7,991 nucleotides of DNA from Gammaproteobacteria bacterium. Lineage in GTDB: Bacteria > Pseudomonadota > Gammaproteobacteria > Methylococcales > Methylomonadaceae. The first letter of the stretch is position 1, and each line of letters starts with the position of its first letter. The translations under genes were made by a program, and so were the position numbers. The notes under the pieces were generated by a model, which was not told the origin of the DNA, ran no database searches, and saw only the letters and a list, made by a program, of their open reading frames with translations. Location: NCBI GenBank assembly GCA_024276805.1, contig JAJRWJ010000161.1, forward strand, positions 1 through 7,991, written 5' to 3'. Below, one piece after another: positions 1 to 6,360 of this stretch.

Positions 1-261
1 CTCCGCCAGATACTGCAAACTTGCATGAATTGCATCAGATGCATGCAACGTCACCGGCGTTTTGTCAGGCAGATAGGCAGAGACCGATTGCTGAATGGTC
101 TGGATTGCCGTCTGGCTGGCAATCTCGCCGGTGGAATGGCCTCCCATGCCGTCGGCAACTATCAGCAAATTCCGGGCTCGATCGATCAGAATGCTGTCTT
201 CATTGAGGCTGCGTATCAAGCCAGTGGCTGTGCGGCCGGAGGCGGAATAACGGTTTGTCAT
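1..261 (-). CDS. PP2C-family Ser/Thr protein phosphatase, N-terminal part (cut by window edge)
   Basis: Read on the minus strand, 87 codons are open from an ATG at 261-259 to the window edge. The protein shows the first PP2C motifs in order: a Gly..Arg..Asn-Glu-Asp-Ser segment around residues 14-23 (GLIRSLNEDS) and VADGMGGH around residues 36-43, followed by GE.AS. The Asp residues of NED and ADGMGG are the usual metal ligands of this family. Enzymes of this type (Stp/PrpC) dephosphorylate Ser/Thr residues in the cytoplasm, often opposing a Hanks-type kinase; no kinase is visible here. A typical protein is about 240-270 residues, so roughly a third is present. The ATG is the only start near the conserved region, because an in-frame TAA lies 9 nt upstream. 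No Shine-Dalgarno precedes it; see the leader ORF entry. Family assignment is firm, the exact substrate is unknown. Confidence 0.88.
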   Translation of the reverse strand, partial: MTNRYSASGRTATGLIRSLNEDSILIDRARNLLIVADGMGGHSTGEIASQTAIQTIQQSVSAYLPDKTPVTLHASDAIHASLQYLAE

Positions 262-270
262 GGCGTGATG

Positions 271-319
271 TTAATAACAGAAAGGGCACTGAGTCATTGG
301 CATGAACCATTTCTCCTTT
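271..319 (-). promoter_or_regulatory. Ribosome binding site and 10-codon leader ORF upstream of the PP2C gene
   Basis: On the minus strand a strong AAAGGAG (319-313) lies 9 nt before an ATG at 303-301. That ATG opens a 10-codon ORF, MPMTQCPFCY, ending at TAA (273-271), in the same frame as the phosphatase, which restarts at its own ATG after 9 more bases. A second ATG (310-308) sits 2 nt from the same AGGAG and opens a 36-codon ORF in another frame ending at 200, overlapping the phosphatase start. The phosphatase ATG has no Shine-Dalgarno of its own, so reinitiation after a leader peptide is plausible. This is inference; the short ORF may be chance, or the TAA could be a mutation or sequencing error within a longer N-terminus. 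Confidence 0.35.
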
Positions 320-390
320 GTTTTTTCAGAGAGTACTTTAACTGTTTTCAGCACGGCGAGCGCATATAAAATCATGAAAAACCAAAAGGA

Positions 391-419
391 TATGGTAATC
401 CATCAGGAGAACTACCATA
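391..419. repeat. Perfect 7-bp inverted repeat with AGGAG in the loop
   Basis: TATGGTA (391-397) and TACCATA (413-419) are exact reverse complements around a 15-base loop that contains AGGAG (404-408). It lies inside the inverted-repeat element and adds to its internal structure. No gene of convincing length follows the AGGAG, so I do not call a ribosome binding site. Confidence 0.35.
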
Positions 420-430
420 GGTGATGAGCG

Positions 431-490
431 TAGCCGCGGGTCGAGGTGGCTTTTCCCGGATGCAGCTTGCGGAATCCGGGTGGTAGGCTA
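431..490. repeat. REP-like palindromic repeat unit (CCCGGAT...ATCCGGG)
   Basis: CCCGGAT (455-461) and ATCCGGG (474-480) form a perfect 7-bp stem around a 12-base loop. The unit is flanked by TAGCC (431-435) and GGCTA (486-490), which are also complementary. Sequences of this form, with 'TAGCC', 'CCCGGAT' and a GC-rich centre, recur as dispersed intergenic repeats in many beta- and gammaproteobacteria as I recall them. It sits inside the larger inverted-repeat element at 342-539. A genome-wide copy count would be needed to confirm that it is dispersed. Confidence 0.55.
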
Positions 491-546
491 AGGTGCTATT
501 TTTACAGCGATTTATATGCGCTCGCCCTGCTGTTTTCAGGCCTCCC

Positions 547-580
547 GCCCCTGTACCCTATTTTTATAGTCGGGCAGGGC
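547..580 (-). terminator. Imperfect hairpin abutting the topA stop; possible weak terminator
   Basis: CCCTG (549-553) pairs with CAGGG (575-579), and inside it CTAT (558-561) pairs with ATAG (566-569) around a 4-base T (plus) or A (minus) loop, with an internal loop between the two stems. On the minus strand it begins immediately after the topA stop codon. No U-run follows it in that direction, so it is not a canonical intrinsic terminator; it could protect the 3' end or help termination by another route. Confidence 0.3.
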
Positions 581-2922
581 TAGGACTGCACGGCAGCCGC
601 TTCCGGCTGGGCCTTTGGCCCTTCTGCATCGGCGGGGTCGCCTTCGTAGGGGGTCACATATTTACAGTCTTTTTGCGGGCAGACTTTTTCCGTGCCACGG
701 CGCTTGGTGGTTTTCAATGTCAGGATCGGCCAGTTACAGGCGGGACAGGGACCCGGTACCGGCGCATTCCACAGGGCATAGTCACATTTTGGATATTCCG
801 AGCAGGAATAGAAAATCTTTCCGTACCGGGATTTGCGCTTCAGAATATTGCCCTTGTGGCATTGCGGGCATTCGATGCCTGTGTCCAGGGGCTTTTCCAG
901 CGGTTCGATATGCCGGCACTTGGGATAGCCGCTGCAACCGATGAATTTACCGTAGCGCCCGGTCTTGATAACCAGCTCCGAGTCACATTTGGGACAGCTG
1001 CGGCCTTCGACGATTTCCGGTGCGGCTGATTCTGTATTGTCGTCGTTCAGGTTGCGCGTATAGGAACATTCGGGATAGTTGGTGCAGCCGATGAAGCGGC
1101 CGTTGCGGCCCAGGCGAATGGACAGCTGGCCGCCGCATTCCGGGCATTTTTCGTCCAGCGCCTCCTGGGTGACATCCTTGCGCTGCACCGTCTCCTCCTT
1201 CTCATGGATCAGCTTGCTGAATGGTTTCCAGAACTCCGCCATCAACGGTATCCAGTCCTTTTCCCCGCGGGAAACGGCGTCCAGATCGTCTTCCAGATGT
1301 GCGGTGAAATTGTAATCGACGTATTTGGTGAAATGTTCGGTCAGGAATTTATTGACGATTCTGCCGACATCGGTGGGCTTGAAGCGCTTGTTTTCCAGCG
1401 TGACGTATTCGCGGTTCTGCAGTGTGGAAATGATCGAGGCATAGGTGGACGGCCGGCCGATACCATGCTCTTCCAGTGCCTTGACCAGACTGGCTTCACT
1501 GTAACGGGGCGGCGGCTCGGTAAAATGCTGCCCGGCGATGATCTCCTCCAGCGGCACCGGTCTGCCTTCCTTCATCGGCGGCAGAAAGCTTTCTTTTTCA
1601 TCCTTGTCCCTGCCATCGTCCTTGCCTTCCAGATAGACCATCATGAAACCGGGCTTGGCGATCGTGGAACCGGTGGCGCGGAATATATTCTGTTCACCGC
1701 CGCAGGTCAGGTCGACGCCGACCATATCGATGGTGGCATGCAGCATCTGGCTGGCGACAGTACGTTTCCAGATCAGTTCATAGAGCTTCAACTGGTCTTT
1801 GCTCAGGTAATGTTTGAGCTCACCGGGCAGGCGCCGCGCTGATGTGGGGCGAATGGCCTCATGGGCTTCCTGGGCGTTTTTCGATTTGGTTTTGAAAACT
1901 CGTGGCTGCCTGGGGACATTTTCGGCGCCATACTTGTCGGCGATCAATTCCCGTAATTCACTGATCGCCTCATCGGCCAGGTGTACCGAGTCGGTACGCA
2001 TATAGGTGATCAGGCCGGCCGTTTCGCCGCCCAGGTCGATGCCTTCATAGAGTTGCTGGGCGACGCTCATGGTGCGTTTGGTCGTGAAACCCAGTTTGCG
2101 GGAGGCTTCCTGCTGCAGGGTCGAGGTGATGAACGGCGCGGCAGGATTACGTTTGCGCTGCTTTTTTTCCAGTTTGGCGACCAGCAACTTGCCATCCGCC
2201 TTGTCCAGCAGGATTTGCTTGATCTGTTCGGCCCGCTGCTCTTCGGTAATGCTGAACTGGTGCAGCTTTTCCCGGTTATAGTGGGTCAGTTTTGCCTTGA
2301 ATTTCTGTCCCTCGATCTGCAGGGCGGCCTCAATGGTCCAGTACTCCTGTGTCTTGAAGGCTTCAATTTCCAGTTCCCGTTCGACGATCATGCGCAAGGC
2401 GGGACTCTGCACACGACCCGCGGAGAGACCGCGGCGAATTTTTTTCCACAGCAGCGGAGACAGATTGAAGCCTACCAGATAATCCAGGGCACGGCGCGCC
2501 TGCTGGGCGTTAACCAGATTGGTGGACAGTGATTGTGGGTGCGCCACCGCTTCGGTGACCGCTTTCTTGGTGATTTCATGGAAAACCACGCGGTGTACCG
2601 GTTTGTCCTTGAGCAGCTTTTTTTCCTTGAGCAGTTCATAGAGATGCCAGGAAATCGCCTCTCCTTCGCGGTCCGGGTCAGTTGCCAGATACAGCTGATC
2701 GGCCTTGCGGGCGGCTTTGGCTATGGCCTGTACATGCTTCTGATTGCGCTCGATGACGGCATATTTCATGGCGAAGTCATGGTCCGGATCAACGGCCCCT
2801 TCCTTGGGGATCAGATCGCGGACATGACCATAGGAAGCGAGTACGTGAAAATCCTTGCCCAGATACTTTTCAATGGTTTTGGCCTTGGCGGGCGATTCTA
2901 CGATAACAAGATTGTTGCTCAT
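580..2922 (-). CDS. topA: DNA topoisomerase I (type IA)
   Basis: TopA relaxes negatively supercoiled DNA by a transient single-strand break with a 5'-phosphotyrosine link. The 780-residue protein begins with a TOPRIM domain (Glu9 in VIVESPAKAKT; DPDREGE at 82-88), followed by the type IA core. The catalytic tyrosine is Tyr307 in GLITYMRTDS. The C-terminus carries four Cys4 zinc modules: C593/C596/C613/C619, C643/C646/C663/C669, C685/C688/C707/C713 and C726/C729/C748/C753, then a short acidic and Ala-rich tail. This is shorter than the E. coli enzyme (865 residues), with the difference mainly in the C-terminal region. The ATG is preceded by no clear Shine-Dalgarno; it follows the smg stop by 33 nt, so coupled translation in a lysM-dprA-smg-topA operon is likely. 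All core motifs are intact. Confidence 0.97.
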   Translation of the reverse strand: MSNNLVIVESPAKAKTIEKYLGKDFHVLASYGHVRDLIPKEGAVDPDHDFAMKYAVIERNQKHVQAIAKAARKADQLYLATDPDREGEAISWHLYELLKEKKLLKDKPVHRVVFHEITKKAVTEAVAHPQSLSTNLVNAQQARRALDYLVGFNLSPLLWKKIRRGLSAGRVQSPALRMIVERELEIEAFKTQEYWTIEAALQIEGQKFKAKLTHYNREKLHQFSITEEQRAEQIKQILLDKADGKLLVAKLEKKQRKRNPAAPFITSTLQQEASRKLGFTTKRTMSVAQQLYEGIDLGGETAGLITYMRTDSVHLADEAISELRELIADKYGAENVPRQPRVFKTKSKNAQEAHEAIRPTSARRLPGELKHYLSKDQLKLYELIWKRTVASQMLHATIDMVGVDLTCGGEQNIFRATGSTIAKPGFMMVYLEGKDDGRDKDEKESFLPPMKEGRPVPLEEIIAGQHFTEPPPRYSEASLVKALEEHGIGRPSTYASIISTLQNREYVTLENKRFKPTDVGRIVNKFLTEHFTKYVDYNFTAHLEDDLDAVSRGEKDWIPLMAEFWKPFSKLIHEKEETVQRKDVTQEALDEKCPECGGQLSIRLGRNGRFIGCTNYPECSYTRNLNDDNTESAAPEIVEGRSCPKCDSELVIKTGRYGKFIGCSGYPKCRHIEPLEKPLDTGIECPQCHKGNILKRKSRYGKIFYSCSEYPKCDYALWNAPVPGPCPACNWPILTLKTTKRRGTEKVCPQKDCKYVTPYEGDPADAEGPKAQPEAAAVQS

Positions 2923-2955
2923 TATTGGCGGAAAGATGGATTGGTGGGAGGCAAC

Positions 2956-3423
2956 TTAGTGTAAATATTCAGGAGCGGTGTCGAAAATGATGTCTTCCAT
3001 TCGAGAAAAAGCAACTTCGTCGTCCTGTTGACTGAGCAGAACCATTAACACGATCCACTTCAGCTTGTCCAGAGAAATATCTTCATTTTCCAACGCCATG
3101 ATCCTGTCCAGCACAATCTCCCGGTTAGCGGGAGTCAGGATGCCGATCTGTTCGAGAAACATGACAAAATTACGGCATTCCAGGTCCAGTTTGTCGATTT
3201 CGTGACTGGAAAAGATACGAAAGGCGGAGGGAACGATGGGTTTCAGGGTTTCATGCAGGCTCAGGGACTCGAGCCAGTCGAAAGCCTTGCTGACATCCAG
3301 TTGATCGAAACCCGCCTGAATCAGTTCGGTTCTGATGGCATCGCTGTCCGGAAGGGTTTCTATTTCATCCTCCAGATAGTTTTCAAACAGATACATTAGA
3401 ACTTCAAAAATATTTTCTTTCAT
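2956..3423 (-). CDS. smg: Smg family protein (DUF494), function unclear
   Basis: The 155-residue protein starts MKENIFEVLMYLFENYLEDE and is rich in acidic and hydrophobic residues predicted to be helical throughout. It has no signal peptide or membrane segment. Length and N-terminus match the Smg/DUF494 family (about 157 residues in E. coli), whose members are almost always encoded beside dprA. Its biochemical role is not established; association with dprA has prompted suggestions of a role in DNA processing, but that is not shown. It lies 38 nt downstream of dprA and 33 nt upstream of topA, consistent with one transcript. The region just before its ATG shows no good Shine-Dalgarno. The ATG is chosen because the conserved family N-terminus begins there. 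Confidence 0.9.
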   Translation of the reverse strand: MKENIFEVLMYLFENYLEDEIETLPDSDAIRTELIQAGFDQLDVSKAFDWLESLSLHETLKPIVPSAFRIFSSHEIDKLDLECRNFVMFLEQIGILTPANREIVLDRIMALENEDISLDKLKWIVLMVLLSQQDDEVAFSRMEDIIFDTAPEYLH

Positions 3424-3461
3424 AAGGTCTGTTGGCCCGATGCCATGCGATTGCGATAGTT

Positions 3462-4556
3462 TTAGTTGCGTGTATAGCCGCCGCCAGCGACGGAGCTGAT
3501 GTAGCCTTGCAGTTCCAGCAACAGCAGCATGGAGGAAATAACCTCGACGGATTGGCCGGTTTCATTGACCAGCATGTCCACGGATGTGGGGCTGTACATT
3601 ATTAGATTCAATAGTTTTTGTTGCTCCAGGTCAAGCATTGATTGTTCCAGCGTTGTTTCATTTTGTTCATGTATTTGATTGTATTGACCAAATTCTTCCA
3701 GAATGTCACGAGTCGTTTCGACCAGTTTGGCGCCCTCGCGGATCAGTGCATTGCAGCCCCGGGCCAGCGGGTTGTGGATGGACCCCGGGATGGCGAAAAC
3801 CTCGCGGTTCTGTTCCAATGACAGACGCGCGGTAATCAATGAACCGCTTTGTCTGGCCGCTTCGACGACCAGCAGGCCGATGCTCAGGCCACTGATGATT
3901 CTGTTGCGCCGGGGAAAATGCCCGGCTCTGGCGGTCGTGCCCGGCGGAAATTCGGAAATGATCGCGCCCCTTTCGACAATATCCATCGCCAGTTGCCTGT
4001 GCCGTGCGGGATAGATTCGGTCCAGTCCGGTGCCGGCCACGGCAATGGTCAGGCCGGTGCTTTGTAATGCGCCGATGTGGCTTGCCGCATCGATGCCCAG
4101 CGCCAGACCACTGGTAATGACGTATCCGCATGTGGCCAGCGTTTCGGCAAAGTCACGGGCTGTCCTCTTGCCCTGGCTGGAGGGATTGCGGCTGCCGACG
4201 ATGGCAATCTGTGGCCGGGACAGCAGTTCCACCGAGCCTCTGACAAAAAGTAGTGGCGGGGCATCGGGAATTTCCAGCAATTGTCCGGGATAGGCCGGAT
4301 CATCGATGGTCAGCAAGTGATTGTCCGGTTGTTCCAGCCAGTTCAAATCCTGATCGATAATGTTCCAGTCCGGGTTTTTGATGAAATCAATGCTGCGGCT
4401 GGTCAGGTTCAGCTCACCCGGCAGGCGCCTGGCCTGGGAGAAAAGCTGTTCTGGTGTACAGATCTGAAGAATTCTCAGAAAAGTACGGGGTCCGACACCT
4501 GGCGTACGCAGCAGCGCAAGCCAGTATTTCAGGTTTTGTTCGTTGGCGGTATTCAG
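3462..4556 (-). CDS. dprA: DNA-processing protein DprA (Smf), probable CTG start
   Basis: DprA binds incoming single-stranded DNA during natural transformation and loads RecA. The reading frame is open from a TAA at 4571-4569. From a CTG at 4556 it encodes 364 residues, the usual family length. The N-terminus (about residues 9-30: YWLALLRTPGVGPRTF) is the typical helical, HhH-like region. The Rossmann-fold core follows, with IVGSRNP near residue 120, SGLALGIDA near 149, FPRRNRIISGLS near 214, SGSLITA near 237 and FAIPGS near 254. A winged-helix domain occupies the last 60 residues. The first standard start codon in frame is a TTG at 4346-4344, which would remove 70 residues and the conserved N-terminal domain, so I reject it. 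The CTG overlaps the lysM stop as CTGA, mirroring the common ATGA coupling. Function is certain; the start is inferred. Confidence 0.93.
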   Translation of the reverse strand: MNTANEQNLKYWLALLRTPGVGPRTFLRILQICTPEQLFSQARRLPGELNLTSRSIDFIKNPDWNIIDQDLNWLEQPDNHLLTIDDPAYPGQLLEIPDAPPLLFVRGSVELLSRPQIAIVGSRNPSSQGKRTARDFAETLATCGYVITSGLALGIDAASHIGALQSTGLTIAVAGTGLDRIYPARHRQLAMDIVERGAIISEFPPGTTARAGHFPRRNRIISGLSIGLLVVEAARQSGSLITARLSLEQNREVFAIPGSIHNPLARGCNALIREGAKLVETTRDILEEFGQYNQIHEQNETTLEQSMLDLEQQKLLNLIMYSPTSVDMLVNETGQSVEVISSMLLLLELQGYISSVAGGGYTRN

Positions 4557-5584
4557 GGGGTTCGGATTTTATCGAGTACATGGATGGCGGCAGTCGCATT
4601 CATGACCAGCGCATAACTGACGCGATCGAAGGGGCGAAAGATCATCAACGTGCCGGCAAGCTCTTCAGGAAGGGCGACCGTTTCGTTGACGATGCCGCTG
4701 TATTTGTCTTTCACTATATCGCCGCGCTGATAAATGTCAAGCACATGACCAGCTTTCAGGCCATCACGGCTGCCTTTGTCGACGATGACGATATCATGCT
4801 GGCCAATCTGGGAAACCCCGTTCAGGACACTGATGATGCTGCCGGCGATGCTTGTTTTTGGCGCGCGGGGGAAGTAATTCAATGCGACCTGGCCTTTCAG
4901 ATTGTGCATCAACCGGTCGCCGATACGAATTTCGTTCTTCGATTTGGTAACCAGCAGGGTCGCCGGATCTCCAGGTCTTTGCAGTGTCGTATCGGCAACA
5001 TATTTAGCTTCATAGCCTAAAATCTCATTGCTTTCAGGATTTCTGTAGACTTTGCCCTTGCGGTACACCGTATAGGCCAGATGTTTTGGCTGGGTGATGG
5101 CGCGCACATAGATACGGTCTCCAGTCGCGGCGACGAGGTGTTCGCCGGCGAAGTCGATAACGTAGGGTGCATTGTCCAGTTCTTTTTCAGCGACAACTTT
5201 TGGTGAGGTCAAATAGGCGGAGATGGCTTCGATGGGAATGATTTTGATCGCATCCCGGTGTTCCGATTCCCGGATATGGGGACTCAGTTTGAGTACCCCG
5301 TTGTTTCTGGATACTGAAAGGCGGGGCTGGCCGTCGACGATCGTCATGGTGATGACATCGCCAGGGTAAATCAGGTTGGGATTTTCAATCTGTGGGTTGT
5401 TATGCCAGATTTGTGGCCATTGCCAGGGGTTTTGCAGGAATTTGCCGGAAATGTCCCACAGCGTGTCGCCTTTGACGACGGTATACTGGTTTGGATGACT
5501 GGGATTTAGCTTGATATTCTCTGCCCAGGCATGCAGGCTGAAGAGGAGCGGAACTAAAAGTCCGATAAGTGCTCGAAAAGGCAT
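4553..5584 (-). CDS. Exported LysM-domain peptidoglycan-binding protein
   Basis: The 343-residue protein opens with a signal peptide (MPFRALIGLLVPLLFSLHAWA, with cleavage likely after Ala21). A LysM domain follows at about residues 33-80 (YTVVKGDTLWDISGKFL...NPNLIYPGDVI), which binds peptidoglycan glycan chains. The remaining roughly 260 residues are not a recognised catalytic domain; a segment near the end (IVIVDKGSRDGLKAGHVL) resembles beta-rich domains seen in other envelope proteins. It probably acts in the periplasm. The ATG at 5584-5582 is preferred over one 13 codons upstream because AGGA lies 6 nt before it and the signal peptide begins there. A LysM gene in this position, between def and dprA, is conserved in Pseudomonas (PA0020 region, from memory). 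Its stop overlaps the likely dprA start by 4 nt. No enzymatic function should be assumed. Confidence 0.88.
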   Translation of the reverse strand: MPFRALIGLLVPLLFSLHAWAENIKLNPSHPNQYTVVKGDTLWDISGKFLQNPWQWPQIWHNNPQIENPNLIYPGDVITMTIVDGQPRLSVSRNNGVLKLSPHIRESEHRDAIKIIPIEAISAYLTSPKVVAEKELDNAPYVIDFAGEHLVAATGDRIYVRAITQPKHLAYTVYRKGKVYRNPESNEILGYEAKYVADTTLQRPGDPATLLVTKSKNEIRIGDRLMHNLKGQVALNYFPRAPKTSIAGSIISVLNGVSQIGQHDIVIVDKGSRDGLKAGHVLDIYQRGDIVKDKYSGIVNETVALPEELAGTLMIFRPFDRVSYALVMNATAAIHVLDKIRTP

Positions 5585-5760
5585 ATTATGTTCCTGTCGG
5601 TGTTGAAGGTGGAAAAATAACAATATTCCGTGGTATCCGGGGGTTCAGAATATCCGTTTGCCGGGCGGATATCAGGATGTCGTATGGTTTTTTCAGAAAG
5701 GAAAAGTCAGCGCCGGCGGAATATTATTTCTTGCCAAATCTCATATTTAAGCATTACGCA

Positions 5761-5789
5761 TTCAAAGTCTAGATGAATTCAGATAGAAT
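5761..5789 (+). promoter_or_regulatory. Candidate sigma-70 promoter of def-fmt
   Basis: TTCAAA (5761-5766; 4 of 6 matches to TTGACA) and TAGAAT (5784-5789; 5 of 6 matches to TATAAT) are separated by exactly 17 bp. Transcription would begin near 5796, giving a leader of about 29 nt that contains the def ribosome binding site. The -10 lies within the GAATTC inverted repeat (5775-5780 and 5786-5791). The match is by eye and unscored. Confidence 0.5.
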
Positions 5790-5791
5790 TC
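5775..5791. repeat. GAATTC-N5-GAATTC palindrome over the def -10 region
   Basis: Two GAATTC hexamers (5775-5780 and 5786-5791) flank AGATA. Because GAATTC is self-complementary, the pair is both a direct and an inverted repeat. Its overlap with the candidate -10 element would suit an operator, but an AT-rich coincidence is equally possible. Confidence 0.3.
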
Positions 5792-5813
5792 CAGTCTGAA
5801 ACTGTTAAATATC

Positions 5814-5827
5814 GAGGAGTTTATGTG
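5814..5827 (+). promoter_or_regulatory. def ribosome binding site with overlapping ATG and GTG starts
   Basis: GAGGAG (5814-5819) is a strong Shine-Dalgarno. Two start codons overlap downstream as ATGTG: ATG at 5823 opens a 4-codon ORF (Met-Trp-Leu-Phe, stop), while GTG at 5825, 5 nt from the motif, opens def. The GTG is the functional start because it gives the normal def N-terminus. Confidence 0.7.
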
Positions 5828-6358
5828 GCTATTTTAACTGTTCTTGAATTTCCGGATGAGCGCTTGCGCAGGAAAGCCGCGGTAGTGGAAAGGGTCGATG
5901 AAAGTATGCGCAATTTAGTCGATGACATGCTGGAAACCATGTATCAGGCGAAAGGCGTCGGGCTTGCCGCGACGCAGGTCAACGTACACAAGCGGGTGAT
6001 TGTCATGGATACCAGTGAAGAGAAGAATCAGCCGCTGTGTTTGATCAATCCGGAAATCGTTGCCCGGGAGGGGGTCGAGGAGTCGGAGGAAGGCTGCCTT
6101 TCCGTGCCGGGTTTTTTTGAAAAAGTGAAACGTGCCGAACGGGTCACGGTCCGGGCCCTGGACAGGGAGGGAAAACCGTTTGAACTGCAGACCGATGCCT
6201 TGCTGGCCGTGTGTATTCAGCATGAAATGGATCATCTGGATGGCAAACTGTTCGTCGATTATCTTTCACCACTGAAGAGACAGCGCATCAAGAAGAAGCT
6301 GGACAAGATTCACCGACAGATGCGCGGCAGCGGCAAGGCATCGAAACTGGCGATATAG
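5825..6358 (+). CDS. def: Peptide deformylase
   Basis: Def removes the N-terminal formyl group from nascent proteins at the ribosome exit, using a metal ion (Fe2+ in most bacteria). The 177-residue protein has all three signature motifs: GVGLAATQ at 44-51, EGCLS at 89-93 and QHEMDHLDG at 132-140. The metal ligands are Cys91, His133 and His137, and the catalytic residue is Glu134. Length is close to E. coli Def (169), with a basic C-terminal tail. The start is GTG at 5825, where the protein begins MAILTVLEFPDERLR as in homologues. It is the first gene of a def-fmt pair separated by only 2 nt, so the two enzymes that add and remove the formyl group are co-expressed. Confidence 0.97.
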   Translation: MAILTVLEFPDERLRRKAAVVERVDESMRNLVDDMLETMYQAKGVGLAATQVNVHKRVIVMDTSEEKNQPLCLINPEIVAREGVEESEEGCLSVPGFFEKVKRAERVTVRALDREGKPFELQTDALLAVCIQHEMDHLDGKLFVDYLSPLKRQRIKKKLDKIHRQMRGSGKASKLAI

Positions 6359-6360
6359 AA

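Larger units (their letters stand above)
342..539. repeat. MITE-like element with about 30-bp imperfect terminal inverted repeats
   Basis: The left end (342-373) and the reverse complement of the right end (508-539) agree closely. The core pair is 349-370 and 511-532, with 21 of 22 positions identical, including GGCGAGCGCATATAAA. Both ends begin with CTG-N4-CAG, where N4 is TTTT on the left and AAAA on the right. The element is about 198 bp, encodes no plausible protein, and contains two further palindromes (391-419 and 455-480). It lies wholly between the PP2C gene and topA. No target-site duplication is recognisable at these edges, so the true ends are uncertain. A miniature inverted-repeat transposable element or a dispersed structured repeat fits best; a long-range RNA hairpin downstream of topA is the alternative. 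Confidence 0.5.
5585..5824. promoter_or_regulatory. Divergent intergenic region between lysM and def
   Basis: This 240-bp AT-richer stretch separates the two divergent operons and must carry both promoters. It contains a 7-bp inverted repeat, ATATCCG (5650-5656) and CGGATAT (5666-5672), with a 9-base loop, and a paired GAATTC motif near the def promoter. I could not find a convincing -35/-10 pair for the lysM direction. No open reading frame here looks like a gene. Confidence 0.6.

Noticed and set aside
374..483. Two tiny plus-strand ORFs inside the inverted-repeat element (16 and 20 codons)
   Set aside because: They lack a well-placed ribosome binding site, run through palindromes and resemble no peptide; a structural role of the DNA fits better.
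540..580. Classical intrinsic terminator after topA
   Set aside because: The hairpin is imperfect and no U-run follows on the minus strand, so only a weak terminator or 3' structure is claimed.
493..1029. Long plus-strand ORF (178 codons) opposite the end of topA
   Set aside because: It is antisense to the clearly conserved zinc-finger region of topA, and the translation resembles no family.
1204..2532. Plus-strand ORFs of 183-212 codons across topA
   Set aside because: They mirror the topA codon pattern on the opposite strand; topA has intact motifs and explains the sequence.
4414..4599. Minus-strand ORF starting with ATG at 4599 (61 codons) overlapping the lysM-dprA junction
   Set aside because: It is out of frame with both genes. 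The conserved DprA N-terminus is in the other frame, so this does not supply a dprA start.
5585..5760. Sigma-70 promoter for the leftward lysM operon
   Set aside because: Several TTG-type hexamers exist (for example TTGGCA on the minus strand), but none has a credible -10 at 16-18 bp.
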